Assembly: GCA_949126835.1 (NCBI GenBank)
Contig: OX421502.1
Coordinates: 36,047,789 to 36,111,788 of the forward strand
Direction: 5' to 3'
Origin: Anisus vortex
Lineage: Eukaryota; Mollusca; Gastropoda; Planorbidae
DNA length: 64,000 bases
Shown: one piece after another, positions 39,101 through 51,100 of the stretch
Layout of the letters: every line of letters begins with the position of its first letter
Position numbering within the stretch: the first letter of the stretch is position 1
The notes under the pieces: generated by a model
The model's input: only the letters and a program-made list of their open reading frames with translations
The model's database searches: none
Told to the model about the DNA's origin: nothing
Position numbers and translations under genes: made by a program

Positions 39101-42100
39101 ACATCTCTTATTTAACTTTGTTTTAGCGTTTATTGTTTTAAAATTCATTGCAGATCCAATCTTAAATGTGTGAAATATATTTATTCCAGGTTCTTTCTAG
39201 AGGAGGCATCGTTAAAGCTGGAACTGTAGATGCCAATGGTCAGCTTGTTTACCAGTTTTCTATTCCCTCTGATGCCAGCATGGCTCCAAATGCCAGGATT
39301 GTTGTCTACTTTGTCAGAGATGATGGAGAGATTGTCACAGACAGCATCAGTTTTGATATCTCTGGCGCATTCAAAAACAAAGTAAGAAAAACAAATTAAA
39401 TGTAAAAGTAATGTAACAATATAAGATGAACGCAGGAGTGTTTAAATAAGTAGCCTACCAACATTTACAACTTTTGAAACATTTCTCTTAGGTGTCCATT
39501 GACCTAGATAAAACAGATGTTGAGCCTGGAGATGATGTAACTGTAACGGTCAAAGCAGATCCTGACTCTATTGCCCACCTCTTGGCCATTGACCAGAGTG
39601 TACTTCTTCTTAAAAGCGGAAATGACGTCACCGATAATGACGTAAGTAGATTGTAGATGATGCATTATATATAGGCCAGTTTTAATGAAAACTTTTTTTG
39701 GTATACAGGACATTACATACAATTATTTCACTGTAGTCAGATGTGTATAGGGACAAGGTGGTCGAGCGGCAAAACGTTCGGCTGGCCTACCGGTTCTGGG
39801 TTCGAATCCTGGCGAAGGCTAGGATTTGTTCCCGAGACTGGAGTCTACCTAGCTCTGATAGGTACCTTTCATAAGTTAGGGTAATGTGGCCTGGCACTAC
39901 GCTGGCCACACGATCGCCTAGTATTTCGTGGCCAAAAATGGTGAACCCTGTAGTACCGGACTACGGATCATTTTGGTTCTACTGGTACTTTACTTTTTTT
40001 TTCTTTTTTTTTTTGGAGACAGCAACAAAGCATAAACTATCACATGGGAGAGATAAGTTGCATACATTAACTCACCCATTTTTTTCTGACCAGGTGTACT
40101 CTGAGCTGAAGGAGTACGACACCATCACAGACTCTACAAAGTCCATCGGCATCATGGACTGCCCAATGTGCAAGAGGAGAAAGAGAATGATCTGGTGGCC
40201 ATGGCCCAGGTACTATGGCGGCAATGACGCCCAACAGATCTTCAGTGTAAGTAGATCCTTGTAGACTATATTAGCAATAGTGACCAGTAGTAAATTTCAA
40301 TACGAGTAGTGCTTAAGGGAAATCATTATCTTATAACTTACACTCGTGGCTATAAAAATAAAGATAACATATTTACGAACTTCCTCTATAATGTTATTGT
40401 AGTGTATCAATACGTAATAAGGAATGAGTTTCAAAACATCTTAAGTATTCAACCCAAGGCTTTATTCTGAATAACGTTAACACTGGACACACATCAGGTA
40501 GTTGGCAAGGTCACAACAATTGCACTGGGGAATTCTGGAGTAACAACATATGGGGGCCAGCACTCTCACAATTTTATACAAGGGTAACAATACCATAAAT
40601 AATTATAACCATTACAACAGTTATCACCCATGTGTCTACATTTTGCTCTTATTAAAAAAAAAAGAAGATATAAAGCTGTTGATTTCATGGACCAGTTCAG
40701 TCAACCCTTTTCGTGCAAGAATGCCACTTGGAAGAAATACACCTCTAATTGTTTTAAATAGTTTTTTTTACCTCCATGTTTAACTGAGTATTTTAAAGAA
40801 GTGTTGCTTGTATCGAATGCAAACTTTCTTTTATTGTCTAAAGTAGTGAAGTTTTCTTTTGATTAAATAAGTTTACTATAGACTATCCATGGCATAGACA
40901 TATGAGCTGATGATAAAATATTACAATGTTTGATTAGCCAGCGTTTATTAAACTGATAAGTTGCTGGTAAAATCCTTAATTCATCAAAGAAAATCTTTTA
41001 TTATTTAGTTAATGAAAACTACCATTCTACAACATTGTACATTTTATAGACCACTGAAATAACAGGGGCAGTTAACAATTGAGAGTAATAAAATATTCTA
41101 GTATAGGTTATTGGTCTTTGTTTAGCACAGTAGACTCATCAGTTAAAACAAACATCTTAAAACATTAAATTTATCTAAATTTATCTAATTTATCTATTTC
41201 TTCCCGAGTGGCATTCGGGCATGGAATGGCTTGCCTGAACAAACCAGGAAAACCAATAACTTAACATCATTTAAAACATTAATAAAAATGCAAGACTAGA
41301 CTCGGACCACGGATGAGCGTAGGACGCAATAATCTTCTTTATAGAAGGAGCGTATGTAATGTACAAGATAAGATAAGCGAAAGCTCCTAAAAAAATGTTG
41401 GGTTGATGTAAATTCATGTTACACATTTCCCCATAAATTAAAATACGACTATAAGAACATAACACATTATGTGCATGTGGATAAAAGGGTTTACACAGCC
41501 TTGTCATTGTGTGAAATGGAGATATTAAAGAACAGTCAACAAATACGATACTGAGACAACTTTTTATTGATAACTTTCAGAATGCCGGAGTTGTTGTACT
41601 TACCGACGCTACAGTTTATCATTACCAGGAACCTATCCGTAAGTAGATCAACTTCACGGCCTTTCTGATATTCTAAACACTACTAAACCTTTCAATTTGA
41701 TCTTGCATTAGGAAATTCTGAACATAACTTGACCGTTAGATTGGAAATTCTGGTATTTTGTTGACCTCCCGAATTGTAAAACGTACTAACTAAAGATTTA
41801 CTGTGACATATTCCAATAAATATTTACTGTGACATATTCCAATAAACATTTACTGTGACATGTTCCGATACAAACTTATAGTGTTATGTGAAATATGACA
41901 TTAACCGTAACATATTTTAATACAAATTTGGCACGACACATCTCAATACAAATATCCCGTGACATCCCAATAAATATTTCCTGCGACATAGTCTAATAAA
42001 CATTCAATGTGACATGTTACAATAATCTATTAGGCTTACTGTCGCATATTCGAACAATAAAAGGCTTACATTTGATACTTTTTACATTTATTTCTAGGTG

Positions 42101-45100
42101 TCTTGACAACCTTTCCTATCCACTAGCTGACATAGTTGAAATTCCCATTTTAAAGCAATATTTTTTTAACTCATTCTTTTCTTATGTTATGAGATGCGAC
42201 TAGTTTTTCCCACCACAAACATTTGAAATGCTGTATTTGTATTTGACTTATAATTTTAAAATATTGTTTACCAAACTATTTCCTCAATACGCCCAATGGC
42301 CAACCCGCCACCTTGGAAAAACATATACTCATCATTCATTTCTGTTAAAAGATGAACTTTGCCAGCATTTTTATCCTAACTCAACAATGTAAATAAATGA
42401 TCACGATAGAAAGCCTCTGGATTCATTCAGTGACCATAAAACAATTTATCAACAATCGAAAGTTAAAACTATTTAGTAGAAAATAAAGACGAATGACTAT
42501 ATTATTTTGTAGAGAAAAAACACTCTGATTATGCGGAGTAATTAGAATATTATAAGCATACCGTGAAACTGTTCAAAGGAGAGATAAAGTCTACATAAGG
42601 TTTGTGTGGCTAGTATGCTGTCCTATTATTAGGCTACCGGTACTCATCGGGGCTGGTCTGACGCAGGAGAAGAAAATAAATTCAACAGCTAACAGAAATT
42701 TGAACTCCCAAAGTTTAAAGCAAGATAATGACAGCTTACGTAGATTACTTACAAAGTAAACTTTGATTTCGCGGTTTTTACAACAGATTCTTTTTTGTTT
42801 AATGCTATTGAAACGAAGTCGTAAAATAAAAAGTCTGATAAATGAAGTAAAAATTAAATTAAATTTTCAGGAATTCCAGACTATAAAGTATTATTCTAAT
42901 CGTGGCCTACTTTGCATGGGTCGATGAGGGTGATAAGAGATTTATAAGGAATAAAGATAAGGAATAAAAAAAAGACTTGACAAAGTAATTAGTATGACAA
43001 AATTAACGTTTAAAAAATAACTCTTCTTTCTATTTTTAATTTACAAATGTGTGACTCATAGTTATTAATATTATAGTATTATGTATTTAGCCAGTATAAT
43101 TATGTAAGAGCGAACATCAATATTTTGCGTACAATTATATGTACCAATATATTCGAGATGCAAAGAGAAGTCGGATAGTTTCCCCTTGAAAATCACCAAT
43201 CTTATCCAAACATTAGGACGACGACCTGTTTTCATGATGGCCGCCAGACCAATGGCGAATATGGCTTTCAGGGGTGATGCACTGAATGCCCCAATGAGTC
43301 TAAATTTGGAGCAGTCAGTGGCAGTCGATATGAAAGCACCGCTAGCAGAGCCTGCCAGAGTTCGAAAAGATTTCTCAGAGTTCTGGCTTTGGGACGACCT
43401 GAATATCGGGTATTAAGATTTGCGATTCAATCAATGACACCCTCAATAGTGCATGCTGAAAATAGCCCCATAGATTACACCATACAGTTAACTCAAGATT
43501 ACTAACAATGGATAGTTTACTGCATGTTTAGTAGGCTACACAATCTGTAGTCATATTTGGTGTATAGTTAATTGGTTTTTGTTTTAGATGGCTTCCTACT
43601 TCCAACCCTTTTAATTATTTAGCCAATACTTAATTATCGTAACATTCTTTTTTATTCATAATTCAGCTATAGCGTATACATTTTGGTACACTGATATATT
43701 AGGCCTATAAGGCCTATATAAATATATGCACACACAGCAGCGTCTAACACGAGGGTAGCCTACGGGCAAATTACTAATAAGGCTACATTAATACATGTAT
43801 AGTTATTGTAAGTGTAAAGAAATCAAAATATAAAAATGTTGAAAATGTATTTAAAACAAAAACCTTACTGTGTAATCTATACACTTATTTTTCGAGCCTA
43901 GTCTCATTTCTATCCAAATAGTTTAGTGATCTTTTAAAAATAGAATCTGTTTTTTTACAAATTTTTATACGGTGACAGCCCCGGAGATACTTGGTGACAC
44001 TTGGGTTCAACGGATCTAGACTTTTATTTTTATAAATTGGACTGCAGATATCATCAGATATCGCCGGTCACCCTGAAATAGAAAATACCTAATGACTATG
44101 AACATATTGATACATTGTTACCGGGAAAAGGTCTACTAATTATTGATGACACTAAGACAAACTTTGCATTTTAAAAAAAAGTGTAGTAATTTTTTATATA
44201 TAAAAAGTAGTAAAGCACTTACAATCATCTCTTTAGCTAATACTTTCATTCATTCAAATTCATGCTCCGCAGAGAAACCTATTTTTGTAGTGCTTATGAT
44301 CCCCCCCCCCGAGTTTTTTTTTAATATACATAACTATTTTCATTCCTTATAATAAGTTATTTAATATGGGCGCATATTCTTTGTTGTCTCAATTATTTTT
44401 AACTATCGGCATACAATCTTTATGTTATATTTCACTTATAGAACACCGTTATATTTTCCCAATGAAAATTCGAATTAATTCTCTGGGAACAAAAGCAAAA
44501 TCTTCTGTCAAAAATATGAAAAAAAAAAAGTTACATTTACCAGACCATAAACATCATTGATTGGTATTTTCGATAATTGCAACTAATATTTACCAGACCA
44601 TAAACATCATTGATTGGTGTTTTCGATAATTGCAACTAACAAAATTCTCATATTATTTTTTTTTACAATTTGAAATTTACATTTTTTTTTTAATGTATCG
44701 AAACTAACAATAGGACACCCCTGGTTCCTGAACAATATCAATAATATTGCGATGTCCTTACTTGGTGGGGGAGGATCGGTCTCCCATCCCCACATTGACG
44801 TAGTGGCCCCGACCATCCCTAACAGCGCCGAACTGAAGGCCCCCACACGGACACGTACGGTCTTCTCTGAAACTTTTCTCTGGTCGGATTTGACCGTTGG
44901 GTAAGTCGATCACCTCTGCGGGCCGCCTTGTCCCCGCCGCCGCTGTCCGCGGGGGTTTAGAAGTGGGGCACAACCCCTGGGTTTGTTTTTCTTTTGTTGC
45001 CATGGTTTCGGCTGTGCTTTCAAGTCATTCAGGTCTCGCAGACGCCAATGCACAAGGTCAATGTACAGTATAAATACATCTTGTCAACAAACGCTTTTCG

Positions 45101-48100
45101 GTATGATAAATAACAATCATATATTACAGTCAAAATATTATGGGTAAAGTACCTCGTCAAAATGCACTGTCAAAAAAAAAATTTCAATATTCCAAATAAT
45201 AGTATATCACAAAACTACATGCTTTAAAAATTAGTTTAAATCATCAGCGTTATGTTCAACAGTCTTAGTAAACCGTAGTAGCATATTTTTTATTTCAACT
45301 ATATTACACTATTTATTGCATCTCATTAAATTCCCAGTAAGCCTACAATGAGTATTCCTAAAGTATAGCATTTATTTCTAATCTAGTCTTTTATTTAAGT
45401 CACTCTAAACCTTCAATCAATCTACACAAATAGTTTGCGGCTTAATACAATTTATAAAGACTGGATGGTTTTAAACATTATAAAAATTACACGTCAACCG
45501 TTTGTCACAACTTTGTGCCCGCCTCTGCCCTCTTTATGTAACTATTGTTACTTCCTAAAAACAAAAAGGACACCTCTTCTTGCCTGGAGTTATCAGGCCC
45601 ATGGTTATGGGTGGCATAGTCCACCAGCCCCACATCGATGTCGTGGCCCCAACACAAGCACAAAACAGCCCTGAACTGAAGGCACCCATTAGGACACGTT
45701 CTGTCTTCTCAGAAACTTTTCTCTGGTCAGATTTGACCGTTGGGTAAGTGTAGCGCCTATGTTTACGGTGCATGAGCCACTGTCTACATTTGGCTTTCTA
45801 CCCTTTAATTTAATGGCATAATTATTCTTTCATCATATTCTGGAGTAGTATGCCTGTTTTCCCTACTGCAACTGCTAATCATGTTATTTTCTAATGCAAC
45901 TTCTTGGACTTGGAGTGTTACTCTCTAATGCAACTTCTTGGAATAGGAGTGTTTTTTTCTAATGCAACTTTTTGGAATTGGAGCGTTATTTCGTCTCAAA
46001 CTATAAAAAAAAGAATTACATTCCAAGAATTATTACATAGACTCTATATAAATCTATAGATTATATCAGGGGGCGGCAACATTGTGATAATAATATGCCA
46101 AAATAGGATTTCTAATTCAGTCAGCGTGCCAACATCCTAAAACTCATCCGGCTCTAGCACTAAAGTTCTTATAGCAAAGACTTGAATTGCCTGTTTGAGG
46201 GGTCTTTCTTGTGCCATTGAAAACCGCTCTGCGTGCCAAATCGTTCATGCGTTCCTTAGGTTGCCGACATCTAAACTCTATTACCAACTGAGGTCTATAT
46301 ATGACCAACCGAAGTACTCAATGCTTCTTCCCGTAAAAAATTGAATAAGTGAAAACAGGTGGAAAATCCTCAGATATTTTCGTTTCCAAAACAAAATTAT
46401 TCCTGTCAAAAGATAACACTTTAGTGCATATAACACTGTACGACAAGTCTGGTTGTTAGAAAAATAAATGTATTCATTTAATATTATTTTACTGAGATTC
46501 TTTACACAATGGAAAAGAATACTTTTGTGTAGAAAATACTAACAAGAAAGGCTCCGATTTGTATTTCTTTTTATCCATAACTGTAAAAAAATGTACTTTA
46601 AGAACCTTGAGACATCATATCTAATGGGCCGTATTGCTGCTGAGAGTTAACACCCTTGCCCCTTATACAAGTCAATCTTTTATGACTGACTTGTGTTAAC
46701 TCTCAGCAGCAATACGGCCCATTACCCAATAGAATTTTTGTTCTTAACAGCACTCTAGCTCTATATTTAGCTCAGTGAGACATCATATATTACAAAAACA
46801 AAAAATTTAATTGGTTTTATTGTCAACTTTAGATGGCTAGCTGGTAATATCCGGGTTCCAGCCCTGGCGTCATCCATCCCCTGCCGACATGCCTTTTACA
46901 TATAAGCTGCTCACACACTCACACTTAAATTTATGCAAAGTATTTGTCAAGATTTTTTAAAAGAGAAAACACTGGCACAGCTTGTACAGTAAACGCTAAT
47001 TAGCGACTTTTTGATGCAATAAAAACTAATCATCAGTTATTAGGCCTATAATGGTAAAGGTTAAGGCTATTAGGTTTAAAACTCTTAATACAGTTGCATT
47101 TATGATACACGTGAGCCATATCCACAACTCACAATAAGCTCTAAACTCTACGTTTTGTCATGTGTTGTAAACAGGGTCACCAGCCATACAAAGAGCTAAA
47201 TGCTTGATTCATAACTAAAATTTGTAATAGTTTACATCATTCACATCATCCTCAACCCCTTCAACAAATATTTTATCGCATAAATGTATATCTTATCTTA
47301 AGTGTTATTGACGCTCTTTCAATAGAAGTTTTCTGTCTTACGCATTGGTTTTAAAGACTAGTGTATTTTTATATAGTTTATAATTATGTTAATTAAGCTG
47401 TTGGCTTTCCCAAACTAATTCAATTTATGAAGGAGTCTTTCTCGATTTCAATAGAGACACTTTTTTTTTCAATTTACACCTGCGGATAGCATTTACTTTC
47501 CCGCCAATAACTAGTACGATGGAGATGACTTTTCCAACGTGGATGGGCCCAACGTTTTTGGCTACTTTCACGCCTGCAGCAACAACGCCCGCACCGGATG
47601 TGGCTATAGGGGACTCGAGTCTGCAGACGCCAGTTAGAACGCGTATCAATTTTGCCGAGTCATTTCTTTGGTTTCCAACCTCTATCGGGTACATTCTACA
47701 TCACTATTTATCCATAATAAATCCCGTAGTAAATACAGTTTTTGCTTGCGCTTTTTTTCTGGATAAGGTTCTTCTAGCCAGCGTTTAAAATTTGTATTCT
47801 GCATCAGGATTCCTGCTAGAATCGTTCAATAAGCTAGATTTATGTTGAAGCAGAAGGCATTCTTTTTTTCGACCTCTTGCAATGGGCCAGTTAATTTATT
47901 TAGCTTCTTCCTATACATTTATTGCATTGGTAGCTTTAAGAGGTTGATTAATAATATTCTATTTTAAATAAAAACAAGTTATAACATAACATGAACCAAA
48001 ATAAAGCTATAAAATATCAACAATAAAAAGTTAGAATGCAATGATAAGAATAATGAACTAGGCTTATGTTTCTGAACTCTTGAAGACTTATAACACATGT

Positions 48101-51100
48101 TAAAACCATCAGTTATAAAATTCAAGTAGAAATTAAGTCTTTATGTATCATTGACTATAAATGGCACTATTCGGACTGGGACCACGGGTGAGCGTAGGAC
48201 GCAATAATTTTTTTTATAGAAGGAGCGTCTGTAATATATAAGAAAAGATTATTGTACCCTTCGCCATCGCTAGGCTACTGCTGCCTTATTCATAAGTGTG
48301 CGTGTACATCAAATTCAACCAGACATGAAAACTACAGTTAGTGTTAGAACGCTTCCTCCAATATTTAAGCTTTAGTAATGAGAGTATTAATTGAAATAGT
48401 GTACACACGCACATTCCCACCAATGTGGCTTTTATTGAAATAGTTTACACAACCACATTCCCACCAATGTGGCTGACAACCATGATGTGGACCACCACAA
48501 TGGTGTACCCTTCGTGGATGACGCAGCCCACCATGATGAATCCGCCCACGACGGTCGCCCCGGACAGTGGCGGAGACAGCTTGCAGGCCCCAGTCAGAAC
48601 ACGAGTTAACTTTGCAGAGTCTTTCCTCTGGGGGGAAGTAACAGCCGGGTACTATTTTTTGTTTTTTCAAAGTATTTGTATCAAACATGTCGCTTACGAG
48701 TAGCACGCATAATAAAAAGCTGGGCTTTTATGCGTTTCTTTAATATTTTCTTTTTTGGAAGAGTTTTAAAACCTATCTACAACTAGCGGCTACCTGTGGA
48801 GGTCAAAAGTTCATTGTGGGATTTCTTTTGCTTGTAGAATTATATATTATCAAACATTTAAAATGTACATAGGGGTACTTTTCTTTTGTCTCCAACCCCA
48901 AATATTACCGTTATTTATTATTTTTTTGTTTTTCACCACTTCAATGGCGTTTTCAGGCTTTCGACTCATCTATCCATTCACCTATCATCGGTCCATTTAT
49001 GAATACATTTCCTGTCCGTCAATTAATTCATTCCCACACCCTGTCATGCTTCTATCTATACACGTGTGACAATAATTGTTTGCCTCTCTAGGCATAGAAT
49101 CTAGATCTATCTATCAGATAATTAATATTCAACATGTCTATCTGTCTGTCCTTCTGTCAATCTGTCCGATCTATTAATCTACCTGGGAGTCTATGATGCA
49201 GTCTATCAAAAGGACTAACTTAGCATATTATGGTTAAATGCCATTTTGCACAGTACAGAGAAGATAATTATCTAACACGGTTAGAACAATAGTGGCTTTA
49301 TAAATATATAGATTAGGCCTAGGTGAAAAGCGAAAAATAAAACCGTTCTACTTAAGTTAGCTTATCAAATGTAGCTCAATCTAGAATAGTTGGCTATCTG
49401 TCTGTCGGTCGGTCAATTCACACACACACACACACACACAAAGAAAACAACAATAAGTTTATCATTGTATTGCGTTTTTATATGACTTAGAACATAAAAC
49501 CAATTAGTTACAACAATAATAATAATTCTATAAAGACTGTTCTGTCCATAAAAATACGTTAACATTTCCATTTGCTGACAAAATGCTTAAGTAACCTATA
49601 TTAGATTGGTTTGCATGAAAAAAAAAGTAAAGTAGGCCTACTATAAGCAAGATTACAATGTAGATATGTATTTATGCTTATGTATGTCAGTGTCTGAAAT
49701 CAAAAATTTTTGTAACACCACTTATCTATATATAAAGTTCTGCATTTTTCCGACAATTTATTTCAGGGATTGAAACCGAGGATTGAAAAAGTATATATTT
49801 TTCTTTACATTATTATTATTATATGTTTACATATTTAATAAATCTAATTTTACGTTTGACTATCGATATTTGGATACAATATAAGTTGTTTAATAGTTTA
49901 AAGGGAAGTTGTGCACTAATTAGAATTAGCCTGCTATCGCATTTATAGGCCTACTACATCCCTTCCTTGACTTGACTAAATCCTGTATATTCCCATAGGA
50001 GCAAAGGGCCGCAACTACACTTTTCCACCGGTCTCGGTCTTGGGCGGCTCCCTTTACTTGTGTCCATGTGAGGCCAACAGCCTTTGCCTCACATACGACC
50101 GATCTCCTCCAAGTTTGCCTGGGTCTGCTCACTTTCCTTTTTCCCCTGGGGATTCCAGTCAAGTTCCTGTCTTGCCACACTGTCTTCTGGTCTTCTTAAA
50201 GTGTGTCCAATCCACTTCCATCTACGGCTTTTGATGCTGTTGTCGACATCCTTTTCTTACTCCCCCTTTACTTTGCACTATTTACCCCCACCCCCCACCC
50301 CACTCCTATCCCTGACAACTATTGATACCTGCAATCATATAAAACAATAGTTTAGTGGAAATATCGCACTAGTTCCGAATTACCCTTCTATTCCCCACCT
50401 TCCTGCCCTACTCCCTCCCCCCAAAAAGTTACACTGTTGCCCCTGCCCACATGCACTATGTGCCCGATCCCTTTTTTCTCCCCTCAACCTTGAAATTATT
50501 ACAGCAATGTGACTTGGACCTAGCAGACTTATTTATTCATTATAAAATCTTTCTTAGTAACTAAAACAAAAATCAAAATCAAAGTTTGTTTAAGCTTTCC
50601 ATATCTTAATAAAAGTAATTTTTATTCCCCTTTTTTTCTTAAAGATGAATTTCATATCCCGGATTTCTTCCATTTCAATTGTGGTCGGAGTTTTGGCCGA
50701 CTGAAGAAACGCTGTTTCAGTTCTTTTGTCCCTTCCTTTGACCTTACCTCCCTTACTAGTGGAACCATTCAGCCAATCACTGAACCGGAAACCACAACTG
50801 AAACTCTGCAAACTCCAACAAGGACTCGGTCCAACTTTGTGGAAACATGGTTTTGGGATTCTCTTGATATTAGGTTCATTTTACATTCATACTGCATCAA
50901 ATCTCCTTTTTTCATTATTACCTAGCGCTATCATTCTGTCAAATGGGATTTGACTCCCCCCCCCCTCCCATTTCGCAGTGCTACTGGCTTTAATAATTTC
51001 TTTTTTTTTATGTTCGCTAAATGCATCGCAGAAGTGTTTCTGTCAAACGGTTACACGTAGATATATTTGTTATAAAGGCTATTAGTCTTGTTTGTAACAC

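Larger units (their letters stand above)
45744..47489 (+). other. Intron between cassettes 3 and 4
   Basis: Holds the hAT element (46,067-46,272) and the perfect inverted repeat (46,622-46,724). About 45,880-45,985 has three imperfect units of CTAATGCAACTTCTTGGA. No further cassette. Confidence 0.65.

Noticed and set aside
48400..48443. Upstream duplicate of the cassette 5 start as a separate exon
   Set aside because: In the correct phase it meets TAG after 14 codons and has neither core nor donor.
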